A stretch of 47,221 nucleotides of DNA, from assembly GCF_000227295.1 (NCBI RefSeq), contig NZ_JH165054.1, positions 572,775-619,995 on the forward strand, written 5' to 3'. Under the pieces are notes generated by a model that was given only the letters and a program-made list of their open reading frames with translations, did no database searches and was not told where the DNA came from. Numbering within the stretch: the stretch's first letter is position 1; each line of letters opens with the position of its first letter. Below, one piece after another: positions 37,711 through 46,215 of the stretch. This stretch comes from Cutibacterium avidum ATCC 25577 (GTDB taxonomy: Bacteria > Actinomycetota > Actinomycetes > Propionibacteriales > Propionibacteriaceae). Both the position numbers and the translations under genes were made by a program.

Positions 37711-38712
37711 ATGAAGAAACTCATCAACGCTGTTGAGGACGTCGTCGTTGATTCCCTGCGCGGCGTGGCAGCCGCCCACCCCGATTCCCTGAAGGTCGAT
37801 CTCGAACACCGCATCGTGCTACGCGCCGACGGCCCTGTCAGCGGGAAGGTTGGCCTGGTCTCCGGTGGCGGATCCGGCCACGAACCGCTGCACTCCGGCT
37901 ACGTCGGTCACGGAATGCTCGACGCCGCCTGCTGCGGCGAGGTGTTCACCTCCCCCGTTCCCGACCAGATCACCGAGGCCACCAAGGCCGTTGACGGTGG
38001 TGCCGGGGTGCTCCACATCGTCAAGAACTACACCGGTGACGTCATGAACTTCGACATGGCTGCCGAGCTGGCCTCGATGGAGGTCGGCACCCGCGTCGAG
38101 TCCGTCGTCATCGCCGACGACGTCGCCGTGCAGGACTCCCTGTACACCGCCGGTCGTCGTGGCGTGGGCCTGACGGTCCTGGCCGAGAAGATTCTCGGTG
38201 CCGCTGCCGAGGAGAAACGCGATCTCGACGCTCTGCTCGAGCTCGCCAAGCACATCAATGACGGTGGCCGCTCCTTCGGCGTCGCCCTCACCTCCTGCAC
38301 CGTGCCGGCAGCCGGCAAGCCCACCTTCGACCTCGGTGACGACGAGATGGAGTCCGGCGTCGGTATCCATGGCGAGCCCGGTCGCGAGACAGTCAAGCTG
38401 GGGACGGCCACCGAGGTCGCTGCCCAGATCGTCGAGCCCATCCTGGCAGACCGTGACTTCACCGGAGCTCCCGTCATCGCCATGCTCAACGGCATGGGTG
38501 GAACCCCGCTCATCGAGCAGTACTTGGTGTGGGGAGAGATCGCCAAGATCCTGGAGGGCAAGGGTGTCAAGGTTGCCCGCACCTTGGTCGGCAACCACAT
38601 CACGAGCCTGGAGATGGCAGGATGTTCCTTGACCTTGCTCTCCGCTGACGACGATCTCCTGACGCTGTGGGATGCCCCGGTGGAGACTCCTGGACTTCGA
38701 TGGGGATGCTGA
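37711..38712 (+). CDS. dhaK: dihydroxyacetone kinase subunit DhaK
   Basis: DhaK binds dihydroxyacetone covalently and presents it for phosphorylation by DhaL-ADP/ATP. The 333-aa protein has the substrate-site motif LVSGGGSGHEPLHSGYVG and His220 in GIHGEPG, which corresponds to the histidine that forms the hemiaminal bond. No strong ribosome site precedes the ATG. TTCACT ends 6 bases upstream of it, so leaderless initiation is possible. It is the first gene of dhaKLM. Confidence 0.95.
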   Translation: MKKLINAVEDVVVDSLRGVAAAHPDSLKVDLEHRIVLRADGPVSGKVGLVSGGGSGHEPLHSGYVGHGMLDAACCGEVFTSPVPDQITEATKAVDGGAGVLHIVKNYTGDVMNFDMAAELASMEVGTRVESVVIADDVAVQDSLYTAGRRGVGLTVLAEKILGAAAEEKRDLDALLELAKHINDGGRSFGVALTSCTVPAAGKPTFDLGDDEMESGVGIHGEPGRETVKLGTATEVAAQIVEPILADRDFTGAPVIAMLNGMGGTPLIEQYLVWGEIAKILEGKGVKVARTLVGNHITSLEMAGCSLTLLSADDDLLTLWDAPVETPGLRWGC

Positions 38713-39353
38713 TGCCTGAAATTTCTGCCGCGACCGTTTCCGAGTGGCTCAAGGACTACTCGGAGGTCATCTCGGAGCACGCGAATGAGCTCACTGACCT
38801 GGATCGCCAGATCGGTGACGCCGACCACGGTTCGAACATGGCCCGCGGAATGACCGCAGTTGCCGCCCTTGACCCGAATTCCTTCGCCTCTGCCGCCGAG
38901 TTGCTCAAGAAGGCGGGGATGACGCTGGTGAGCACCGTTGGTGGTGCTTCCGGCCCGCTGTACGGCACCTTCTTCCTGCGTCTGTCGACGGTCATCAAGA
39001 CTGACGGCGAGCCCACTGCTCAGCTGCTTGCCGATGCCCTCGATGCCGGCCTGGCCGGCATCGTGGCTCGCGGTAAGGCTGAGGTCGGCGACAAGACCTT
39101 GGTTGATGCGCTGTCCCCCGCCGTTGATGCCGTCAAGAAGGTCGCCGCCGACGGTGGTTCTGCCGCCGAGGCCCTTGCCAAGGCGGCGGAAGCCGCCAAT
39201 GAGGGCCGCGATGCGACCATCGAGATGGTGGCTCGTCGAGGCAGGGCCTCCTATCTTGGAGAACGAAGTAGGGGACACCAGGACCCAGGAGCCACCTCAA
39301 TGGCCATGCTCGTGGGGTCCGCCGCACGCTGCCTGTCAGGAGCTGAATCATGA
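38712..39353 (+). CDS. dhaL: dihydroxyacetone kinase subunit DhaL
   Basis: DhaL holds ADP with two magnesium ions and transfers the phosphoryl group to dihydroxyacetone. The 213-aa protein has the three metal-binding aspartates in DLDRQIGDADHG (Asp31, Asp36, Asp38). The ATG overlaps the dhaK stop by one base (TGATG), and the stop overlaps dhaM by 4 bases. The C-terminal ARRGRASYLGERSRGHQDPGA-type region is the conserved nucleotide-loop segment of the family. Confidence 0.95.
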   Translation: MPEISAATVSEWLKDYSEVISEHANELTDLDRQIGDADHGSNMARGMTAVAALDPNSFASAAELLKKAGMTLVSTVGGASGPLYGTFFLRLSTVIKTDGEPTAQLLADALDAGLAGIVARGKAEVGDKTLVDALSPAVDAVKKVAADGGSAAEALAKAAEAANEGRDATIEMVARRGRASYLGERSRGHQDPGATSMAMLVGSAARCLSGAES

Positions 39354-39781
39354 GTGAATCGAACCAGGGCGTTGGAATCGTCATCGTCTCCCACAGCCGA
39401 CCGCTGGGACGTGCTGCGGCCGATCTTGCATCCCAGATGCTGCCCGGTCCGGATACTCCGCCCATCGAGGTTGCCGCCGGTCTCGACGACACCACCTTGG
39501 GCACCGACGCGGCTGCTGTGAGCGCCGCCATCGAGAAGATTGGTAGTTGCGACGGGATCCTCGTACTGGTGGATCTGGGATCGGCGATTTTGTCGGCCGA
39601 GATGGCCCTGGAATTCCTCGATCCCGAGATCGCCAGCAAGGTGAAGATCTCCACCGCCCCGCTGGTCGAGGGGGCTGTCGTCGCGGCCGTCATGGCGTCG
39701 ACGGGGGCCGAGTTGGAGGTCGTCGCCGCCGAGGCGGAGAAGGCCTTGGAGCCGAAGATCTCCCAGATCTCCAACGACTGA
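39350..39781 (+). CDS. dhaM: PTS phosphotransfer subunit DhaM
   Basis: DhaM passes phosphate from the PTS protein HPr to DhaL-bound ADP, so kinase activity depends on PEP. The 143-aa protein is a single mannose-type EIIA domain, with the phospho-acceptor His15 in IVIVSHSRPLG and the later LVDLGSAILSAEMALEFL. It lacks the HPr-like and EI-like extensions of E. coli DhaM. A strong terminator follows 17 bases after the stop. Confidence 0.94.
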   Translation: MSESNQGVGIVIVSHSRPLGRAAADLASQMLPGPDTPPIEVAAGLDDTTLGTDAAAVSAAIEKIGSCDGILVLVDLGSAILSAEMALEFLDPEIASKVKISTAPLVEGAVVAAVMASTGAELEVVAAEAEKALEPKISQISND

Positions 39782-39797
39782 GTCCGTTCTCAGAGCA

Positions 39798-39830
39798 ACG
39801 GTGGTGTCCGGTTCATCCGGGCACCACCGT
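39798..39830. terminator. strong terminator after dhaKLM
   Basis: ACGGTGGTGTCCGG (39798-39811) and CCGGGCACCACCGT (39817-39830) form a 14-bp stem with one G-T pair and a TTCAT loop. CTCGCATTTCTT follows, a weak T-rich tail. It lies between convergent genes and could act in both directions. Confidence 0.8.
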
Positions 39831-39905
39831 CTCGCATTTCTTGAGAGCTTTTCGATTCTGGAGAGCACAACGCCCTGGCGGGGGGCCAGCGCGGCCACGA
39901 CGCCG

Positions 39906-40364
39906 TCACAGCTCCCAGTTGACGAGCCCGTCCTGGTCGAGCTCACCGTCCGGCCACACCGCCCTCACCACGCCCGCAGCCGCGAGCGCCTTTCGACATC
40001 CCGGGCATGGCTTGTCGGTGACATAGGCCGTCGCCCCGGCGGTGTCGCGGGTGGCGAAGAGCAGTGCATTGACCTCGGCATGGATGGCGATGCAGAACCC
40101 CGGGGAACCGGGAACGTCGTAGTCGGAGAAGGCGGGTACCTCCCCGTACCCCAGCCGACCGCGCGGGCAGGCTCCCTCCAGACAGTCCGGACGACCGGGA
40201 GCGGCACCGTTGTAGCCCGTGGCGATGATGCGGTGTTCGTGGACGAGAAGGGCACCAACACGACGACGGGTGCACTTGGCCCGGGCCGCGACGGCCTCAG
40301 CTATGCCCAGGAAGTACTCGTCCCAATCAGGCACCGTCACGACCTCGCCGTTGACCTCAGCCAT
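39906..40364 (-). CDS. dCMP/cytidine deaminase family zinc enzyme
   Basis: The 152-aa protein has the deaminase zinc motifs HAEVNALL and PCPGCRKAL. TGYNGAAPGRPDC and the later CIAIHAE spacing resemble deoxycytidylate deaminases of the ComEB type, which make dUMP for thymidylate synthesis. GAGAGGAG lies about 7 bases before the ATG. It is a single gene converging on dhaKLM. Specificity for dCMP over other cytosine nucleotides is inferred. Confidence 0.87.
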   Translation of the reverse strand: MAEVNGEVVTVPDWDEYFLGIAEAVAARAKCTRRRVGALLVHEHRIIATGYNGAAPGRPDCLEGACPRGRLGYGEVPAFSDYDVPGSPGFCIAIHAEVNALLFATRDTAGATAYVTDKPCPGCRKALAAAGVVRAVWPDGELDQDGLVNWEL

Positions 40365-40460
40365 CTCGGACTCCTCTCATTCGTCCGTCGTTCCACGTCT
40401 ACCAGACGCTTCTCCGGTGAACCACCATGACCGACCCTAGTCATGACCGGCCCCATGGAA

Positions 40461-41396
40461 TCAGACGTCCATATCCTCATAGGAGCGGGGGTCCTCGATC
40501 GGTTCCAGGTGGCCGCTGACCCGCATCTCAGGCCACTCATCGAGGATTTCGTCAATGAGGTCCTCCATGGCGTCATGACCCTGCTTGACCGTCCAGGATC
40601 CCGGCACGAGCATGTGGAACTCGAGGAAACGCCGGTAGCCGGCCTCCCGGGTACGCACCGCGTGGAACTTGACGTGGTCGTTGGAGTGGGCGTCCAGGAA
40701 GTCCCGAATTGCCTCGTTGTCCTCCTTGGGCAGGGAGACGTCAAGCAAGGCCGTACCGGACTGGCCGACGAGCTTGGCCCCGGTGACGAGGATGTTCACG
40801 CCGACTGCGAAGGCGACGATCGGGTCAAGCCGCTGCCAGCCGGTCAGCCAGACCAGACCAACTCCTACCAGGACCCCGACCGAGGTCCACACGTCGGTCA
40901 GCATGTGTTTTCCGTCGGCGATGAGGGTCATGGATCGACGCTGCCGACCATTCTTGAGCAGCACCCACGCGACCAACCCGTTGACGACCGAGGCCAGCAC
41001 CGAGACCAGCAGACCGATACCGACGTCCTCGATGGACCGGGGATGGATGAACCGCTGCACGGCGGTGTACATGATGACCGCAGCCGCGATGAAGATCATC
41101 ATCCCCTCGGCACCGGCGGAGAAGTACTCAGCCTTAGAGTGCCCGAAGGGATGGTTCTTGTCCGGCGGACGGATCGACACCTTGAGGGCGACCAGGGCGA
41201 TGATCGCAGCAACGAGGTTGACGAGGGATTCCGCAGCGTCCGAGAGGAGCCCGACCGACCCGGTGATACGCCAGGCGAGGGTCTTCAGCAGGATCGTCAC
41301 AGCGGCCGCAGCGATCGACAGCCATGCGAAACGGCTGAGATCGTCTGGCGGCCGATGCCGCGGCGGTGCCTCGGAGATGTCGGGAATTGTCGTCAC
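40461..41396 (-). CDS. cation diffusion facilitator metal transporter
   Basis: This 311-aa protein has six membrane helices and a C-terminal cytoplasmic domain of about 90 residues, the CDF plan. Membrane-site residues appear in LSDAAESLVNL (helix 2) and in the HxxxD motif KHMLTD (helix 5). A short acidic tail ends the protein. Family members export Zn, Fe, Mn or Co in exchange for protons. The first site with Asp and Asn rather than two Asp or His leaves the metal undecided. The GTG start is preceded by GGGAG about 9 bases upstream. Confidence 0.9.
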   Translation of the reverse strand: MTTIPDISEAPPRHRPPDDLSRFAWLSIAAAAVTILLKTLAWRITGSVGLLSDAAESLVNLVAAIIALVALKVSIRPPDKNHPFGHSKAEYFSAGAEGMMIFIAAAVIMYTAVQRFIHPRSIEDVGIGLLVSVLASVVNGLVAWVLLKNGRQRRSMTLIADGKHMLTDVWTSVGVLVGVGLVWLTGWQRLDPIVAFAVGVNILVTGAKLVGQSGTALLDVSLPKEDNEAIRDFLDAHSNDHVKFHAVRTREAGYRRFLEFHMLVPGSWTVKQGHDAMEDLIDEILDEWPEMRVSGHLEPIEDPRSYEDMDV

Positions 41397-41417
41397 TCAG
41401 ACATTCTCCCAGCCCAT

Positions 41418-41450
41418 CCTGTGTTCTTCCTGTGTTCTTCCTGTGTTCTT
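41418..41450. repeat. three perfect 11-bp tandem repeats
   Basis: CCTGTGTTCTT is repeated three times without a mismatch at 41418, 41429 and 41440. It lies in the gap between the CDF gene and the first dehydrogenase gene, 21 bases upstream of the CDF start codon on the minus strand. Copy number could vary by slippage and might alter the CDF promoter. Confidence 0.9.
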
Positions 41451-41543
41451 CGCAAGGAACGGGCATTGGCGAGACGCCGCATCAATGAATCGTTCGAGGT
41501 GCATCATGGATGGACATAACGAGGACGATCGAAGGGGTTCGCA

Positions 41544-42509
41544 ATGTCCATCAAGCCACACAAGTTGGGGATCATTGGCGTCGGCCGCGTCGGGGAAGCG
41601 GTGCTCTTCGACGCCATGGCAAGTGGGCTGTTCGGTCGCATCGTCCTCATCGACATCAAAGAGGGACTGCCTGAAGGCCAAGCTCTCGACCAGCACCACG
41701 CCACCGCAGTCCCCAACATGCCCAACACAACGGTGATTGCCGGCGACCACGACGACCTGACGGACGCCGACGTCATCGTCATCGCAGCTGGACCGTCCAT
41801 CGATCCGTCCAAGGGTCCTGCCACCGGCGCCGATCGCCGCGAGCTGGCCGCCACGAATGGCCGGATCATCCGCGAGATCATGACCGAGATCACCAAGCGC
41901 AACCACGACGTCGCGGTCATCATCTGCTCCAACCCGCTGGACGCCAACGTTCACATCGCCAGCACCGAGTTCGACCACCCGCAGGGGCTCGTCATGGGCA
42001 CCGGCACCCTCCTGGACTCGGCGCGGATGTGCCGTCTCATCGCAGACCACGTCGGTGTGAACCCGGAATTCGTGCGCGGTTACATGATCGGCGAGCACGG
42101 ACCTTCGGGATTCCCGCTCGTCAGCGGGGTCAATGCCGGTGGCGTGAGCTTCGACGACCTGCCGCAGGTCTTCGGCGTCACTCCGCTGGATCCCGACGAC
42201 ATCGCCACCCGCACCAACAATGCCGGAACCGACGTATTCAACCTCAAGGGCTGGACGAATGCCGGAGTCGGGCAGGCCGCGATGACGATCGCGCAAGCCA
42301 TCGTACGTGACGAGCGGTCCCTTTACCCGGTCTGCACCACCCTGCACGGCCAGTACGGCCACGACGGCGACGTCTCCATGAGCACCCCGTGCATCATCGG
42401 AGCCCACGGCGTCGAGCAGATCATCGAGGTGCCCCTCAGCGAATGGGAGCAGGAACATCTGGCGACGACTGTCAAGGCCATTCAGGACACCGTGGCCATT
42501 GCGTCCTGA
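41544..42509 (+). CDS. L-lactate/malate dehydrogenase family protein, copy 1
   Basis: This 321-aa NAD-dependent L-2-hydroxyacid dehydrogenase starts with the Rossmann motif GIIGVGRVGEAV. The catalytic histidine is His185 in MIGEHGPSGFP, and ICSNPLDANVH is the conserved NPVD-like strand. The substrate loop (PSIDPSKGPATGADRREL) differs from canonical L-lactate dehydrogenases and is closer to what I recall of L-2-hydroxyisocaproate-type enzymes, so lactate is not assured. A second copy follows 133 bases downstream. A TTCGAG/CATAAC pair near 41493 may be its promoter. Confidence 0.87.
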   Translation: MSIKPHKLGIIGVGRVGEAVLFDAMASGLFGRIVLIDIKEGLPEGQALDQHHATAVPNMPNTTVIAGDHDDLTDADVIVIAAGPSIDPSKGPATGADRRELAATNGRIIREIMTEITKRNHDVAVIICSNPLDANVHIASTEFDHPQGLVMGTGTLLDSARMCRLIADHVGVNPEFVRGYMIGEHGPSGFPLVSGVNAGGVSFDDLPQVFGVTPLDPDDIATRTNNAGTDVFNLKGWTNAGVGQAAMTIAQAIVRDERSLYPVCTTLHGQYGHDGDVSMSTPCIIGAHGVEQIIEVPLSEWEQEHLATTVKAIQDTVAIAS

Positions 42510-42642
42510 CGCCGGTGGAGCACCACACAGGGACCACTGTGGTCACCGCAACGCGCCAGGCCGTCACGAGATTGAAACCTCCCGGGTGAATGATGGGAGC
42601 GTTGGTGCGTATTGCACTTCGCGACGACTTCAGGAGGTATCC

Positions 42643-43608
42643 ATGCCCATCAAGCCACACAAGCTCGGGATCATCGGGGTCGGCCGGGTCGGTGACGCCG
42701 TGCTCTCCGACGCCATGATGAGCGGCCTCTTCGGTGAGATCTGCGTCATCGACGTCAACGAGGACATGGCTGCCGGGCAGGCTCTCGACCAGCACCACGC
42801 CACCGCGCTCCCGAATGTCACCAATGTTGACGTCCATGCCGGCGGCTACGACGACCTGGCCGACGCGGACGTCATCATCATCACCGCCGGCCCTTCCATC
42901 ACTGCCGGAAAGGGCGGTGCCACCAGCGCCGCGCGCCGCGAGCTGGCCGCCACCAACGGCAAGATCATCCGCGCCACCATGGCGGAGATCACCCGCCGCA
43001 ACCACGACGCGGCCATCATCATCTGCTCCAACCCGCTGGACGCCGTGGTCCACATCGCCAGCACCGAGTTCGACCATCCCCGGGGCCTCGTGCTGGGTAC
43101 CGGGACGATCCTCGACTCGGCCCGCATGTGTCGGGTCGTCGCCGACCACCTCGGGGTCGATCCTGACTACGTGCGCGGTTACATGATCGGCGAGCACGGA
43201 CCTTCGGGCTTCCCGATGTTCTCCGGGGTCAACGTCGGTGGTGTCGGTTTCGACGGCCTGGCGGAGCTCTTCGACTCCGACCCAATGGACCGTGACGAGC
43301 TCACCGAACGCATCAACGACGCCGGAACCGACGTATTCAACCTCAAGGGTTGGACGAGCGCCGGCATCGGTCAGTCGGCACTGACAATCGCCCGGTCCAT
43401 CCTCCTCGACGAGCACGCCGTCTACCCGGTCTGCACCACCCTGCACGGTCAGTACGGCCACGACGGCGACGTCTCCATGAGCGTGCCCTGCGTCATCGGT
43501 GTCAAGGGTGTCGAGAGAATCCTCGAGGTACCGCTGGACGACTGGGAACAGGAGCATCTGAACGCCACGATCACAGCCATTCAGGAGACCATCGCAGCCG
43601 CCTCCTAA
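42643..43608 (+). CDS. L-lactate/malate dehydrogenase family protein, copy 2
   Basis: This second 321-aa dehydrogenase is the same length as the upstream copy and highly similar over its whole length, including MIGEHGPSGFP, AGTDVFNLKGWT and VYPVCTTLHGQYGHDGDVSMS. An ideal AGGAGG lies 5 bases before the ATG, better than in copy 1. The substrate loop changes from PSIDPSKGPATGADRR to PSITAGKGGATSAARR, which could alter specificity. It probably arose by tandem duplication. Confidence 0.87.
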   Translation: MPIKPHKLGIIGVGRVGDAVLSDAMMSGLFGEICVIDVNEDMAAGQALDQHHATALPNVTNVDVHAGGYDDLADADVIIITAGPSITAGKGGATSAARRELAATNGKIIRATMAEITRRNHDAAIIICSNPLDAVVHIASTEFDHPRGLVLGTGTILDSARMCRVVADHLGVDPDYVRGYMIGEHGPSGFPMFSGVNVGGVGFDGLAELFDSDPMDRDELTERINDAGTDVFNLKGWTSAGIGQSALTIARSILLDEHAVYPVCTTLHGQYGHDGDVSMSVPCVIGVKGVERILEVPLDDWEQEHLNATITAIQETIAAAS

Positions 43609-43658
43609 GGGTGACCGTTCGTGCCGTGAATATTGGCTGCGGCCCATAGGATCGAACC

Positions 43659-45161
43659 ATGGAATTCCCCTCATGGCTCGGCATTCCCACTCTCGCCTTC
43701 GGGCTCGGAAGCCGGTCCCCCCAGCAGGGGCTCGTCCTCGCTGGGGGCGGGTCCAAGGCCTCCTTCCAGATGGGGGCACTGCGACATCTCTATGACGTCG
43801 TCGGCATCGCCCCCACCGCAATGGTGGCGACCTCGGCCGGATCGATCGTGGCCTGCACCCTGGCTCAATGGACGGATCCTGCCAAGCAGGCGGCTGCACT
43901 GCGTCATTTGGAAGCGATGTGGCTGGAGATGACCGACCAGTCCGACATGTTCACCCCGCGGGCGTGGTTCGCGAAGCTGTTGGAGAAGGGCCCGGAATGG
44001 ATGACCCTGCTCAATCGTGAGGCCGCCAAGGCCAAGGGCCCGCGCCCATGGATGAGCCTGTCCTTCCACCGAGGTGGGGAGCAGACGAGGGTCCCCGACC
44101 CGGCAGAGCCGGTCGCGGGCCGCGACGACGACCGGCTCACCGGCCAGGCGTGGACTCTGGAGATCGCCACCCGTGACGACCCCATCCCTGCCGACTCCTG
44201 GACGCCGGGGGTCATCCTGCAGTTGTTGTCCACCCTGTCGCGGCTGAGCCTGGACGGCGGCGACATTTCCACCATCGTCCGGGGCGCCGAGACCTCCGCG
44301 TCGACCTACCGCGCCGGCCCCATCCTCGCCAAGCTTCTCGATCGGGACTTCTTCAAATCAGAGTTGCTGACCACCTCAGGGATGTCGGTCCGCATTGCCA
44401 CCGTCGCCTTGGAGTCCGGGGAACTGCGCTACATGACCGAGTCCGGAGAGCTCGTCGACCGGGACAACAACCCCATCGGTTCCTCGACCTTCGACGTCTC
44501 CCGTGGCGTGCTCGCATCGTGCTCGATTCCTGGGGTGTTCCGTCCGGTCGACCTCGACGGAGAACACTACGTCGACGGCGGTCTGCGGGAGAACGTGCCC
44601 GCTGAGATGGCCATCGGTCACCTTGGCGTCACGAACCCATATGTCATCACTTGTTCGCCACAGGGAGCGAGCAGGGAGTCTGATTACGGCTCGCGCAACA
44701 TGCTTGACCTGGTGACCAGATCGGTGTCGATTCTCACCGACGAGACCGAACGCGACGAGGTCGCTTATGCCCTCAACGCCGGTGCCGTCGTCATCGGCCC
44801 GGAATTCTCCGTTCACGACTCCATGACGGTTGATCCTGGTTTGCTACGCATCAACCGGGATTACGGCTGGATGTGCTCGGCCGAGAAGCACGTCAAGGCC
44901 AGCTCTGATGACCACGAGCTCATCAAGGATGCGGTTCGCACTCGCGTACGTGGTTGGGAGTTGGAGCAGGCCTGGCTCAAGGAGGAGTCGACCCGCGACG
45001 AGATGAACGAGTTGCAGCGCGTCAAGGATCATCTGCGCGACGTCGCGGCTCGAATGTCCATCGACCTGGCCCCCGAGGAGATCGAGACATGGGGATACGT
45101 CCTCGAGGGCCACGGGCACCCGGCAGCTCCGGAGGACGTCGTCATCCCCTGGCAGGTGTGA
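43659..45161 (+). CDS. patatin-like phospholipase
   Basis: The 500-aa protein has the patatin oxyanion motif LAGGGSKASFQMGAL (residues 25-40), the nucleophile serine in ATSAGS and the catalytic aspartate in YVDGGLRENVP. The usual GxSxG elbow reads AxSxG here. The family hydrolyses acyl esters of phospholipids. A long C-terminal region (about 370-500) has charged helices and no recognised domain. No signal peptide is evident, so it is probably cytoplasmic or membrane-peripheral. TAGGAT 7 bases before the ATG hints at a leaderless message. Confidence 0.87.
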   Translation: MEFPSWLGIPTLAFGLGSRSPQQGLVLAGGGSKASFQMGALRHLYDVVGIAPTAMVATSAGSIVACTLAQWTDPAKQAAALRHLEAMWLEMTDQSDMFTPRAWFAKLLEKGPEWMTLLNREAAKAKGPRPWMSLSFHRGGEQTRVPDPAEPVAGRDDDRLTGQAWTLEIATRDDPIPADSWTPGVILQLLSTLSRLSLDGGDISTIVRGAETSASTYRAGPILAKLLDRDFFKSELLTTSGMSVRIATVALESGELRYMTESGELVDRDNNPIGSSTFDVSRGVLASCSIPGVFRPVDLDGEHYVDGGLRENVPAEMAIGHLGVTNPYVITCSPQGASRESDYGSRNMLDLVTRSVSILTDETERDEVAYALNAGAVVIGPEFSVHDSMTVDPGLLRINRDYGWMCSAEKHVKASSDDHELIKDAVRTRVRGWELEQAWLKEESTRDEMNELQRVKDHLRDVAARMSIDLAPEEIETWGYVLEGHGHPAAPEDVVIPWQV

Positions 45162-45164
45162 GGA

Positions 45165-45179
45165 CGTTCGGCACGAACG
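45165..45179. terminator. small hairpin between convergent genes
   Basis: CGTTCG and CGAACG form a perfect 6-bp stem with a 3-base loop four bases after the patatin gene stop. No T-run follows. It is the only likely terminator in the 69-base gap. Confidence 0.35.
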
Positions 45180-45230
45180 ACGCGGCAGCGAACCTGCGGT
45201 TCACCGCCATCGCAGTGTCAGATGACCAGC

Positions 45231-46010
45231 TCAGATGAGCTCGTTAAGGTCCGCCACCGAGTCGAGGATGATGTTCGGGCGGTAGGGGTAGTGGTCAACG
45301 TCCTCACGCCTGGTGATGCCCGAGAGCACCAAGACCGTCAGCAGACCAGCCTCCATACCGGCAACCATGTCGGTATCCATACGGTCACCGATCATGGCGG
45401 TGGTCTCGGAGTGAGCCTCGATACGGTTCAGGGCAGAGCGGAACATCATCGGGTTCGGCTTTCCGACGATGTACGGCTTGTGCTTCGAGGCAGCCTCGAT
45501 CATCGACGCGACCGCGCCGGTGGCGGGCAGTGGGCCTTCCTTGGTCGGTCCAGTGGCATCCGGGTTGGTGCAGATGAACCGTGCACCGTCGACGATGAAC
45601 CGGACGGCCTTGGTGATCGCCTCGAAGGAGTAGGTACGGGTCTCTCCGAGGACGACATAGTCGGGGTCGGTGTCGGTGAGAATGAACCCGGCCTCATGCA
45701 GAGCCGTCGTCAACCCTGCCTCACCAATGACGTAGAGGCGGGCACCGGGATGCTGGTCAGCCAGGAAATGCGCGGTCGCGAGCGCAGAGGTCCAGATGTT
45801 GTCCTCCGGCACCGTCAGGCCCGAAGCCTGCATCCGAGCAGCCAGGTCCCGCGGAGTGAAGATGGAATTGTTGGTCAGAACCAAGAATCGCTTCGAGGTG
45901 TCGACCCATCGATTGATGAGATCGCTGGCGCCAGGCACCTCATGGTTCTCGTGGACGAGCACGCCGTCCATGTCGGTCAGCCAGCACTCGATGTCTGCAG
46001 GATCTCTCAT
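45231..46010 (-). CDS. HAD-superfamily phosphatase, NagD type
   Basis: The 259-aa protein has the HAD motif I WLTDMDGVLVHE with both aspartates, motif II LVLTNNS, and motif III/IV in GKPNPMMF and MIGDRMDTDMVAGMEAG. The C2 cap placement is that of NagD-type sugar or nucleotide phosphatases. The ATG at 46010 is preceded after 9 bases by GATAGT (minus strand), suggesting a leaderless start. An upstream extension to 46088 lacks a ribosome site. The substrate is unknown. Confidence 0.88.
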   Translation of the reverse strand: MRDPADIECWLTDMDGVLVHENHEVPGASDLINRWVDTSKRFLVLTNNSIFTPRDLAARMQASGLTVPEDNIWTSALATAHFLADQHPGARLYVIGEAGLTTALHEAGFILTDTDPDYVVLGETRTYSFEAITKAVRFIVDGARFICTNPDATGPTKEGPLPATGAVASMIEAASKHKPYIVGKPNPMMFRSALNRIEAHSETTAMIGDRMDTDMVAGMEAGLLTVLVLSGITRREDVDHYPYRPNIILDSVADLNELI

Positions 46011-46141
46011 GAGGCCAAGACTATCGGGGGGAGGGCTTGCACAGGAAGGATGCGTGGTAAAGAGAACCTCTGTGCAGAGAGGCGCCATGGGTGCGACACG
46101 ATGCCCACCACATGGCAGCCATCAGATTCGCTGTGGTCCAG

Positions 46142-46215
46142 TGCCCCCACTGGGACTCGAACCCAGGACCCGCGGATTAAAAGTCCGCTGCTCTAACCAA
46201 CTGAGCTACGGGGGC
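46142..46215 (-). tRNA. tRNA-Lys (anticodon TTT)
   Basis: The minus strand reads as a complete cloverleaf: 7-bp acceptor stem GCCCCCG/TGGGGGC, D arm GCTC..GAGC, anticodon stem GCGGA/TCCGC with loop CTTTTAA (anticodon TTT), and T arm CTGGG-TTCGAGT-CCCAG. The discriminator is A and CCA is not encoded. TACACT lies 7 bases upstream and is a fair -10 box. Confidence 0.96.

Noticed and set aside
41418-41450. CRISPR-like repeats
   Set aside because: Units are 11 bases, directly abutting, with no spacers and no cas genes.
42522-42543. Terminator between the two dehydrogenase genes
   Set aside because: ACCACA/TGTGGT gives only a short, bulged stem without a T-run.
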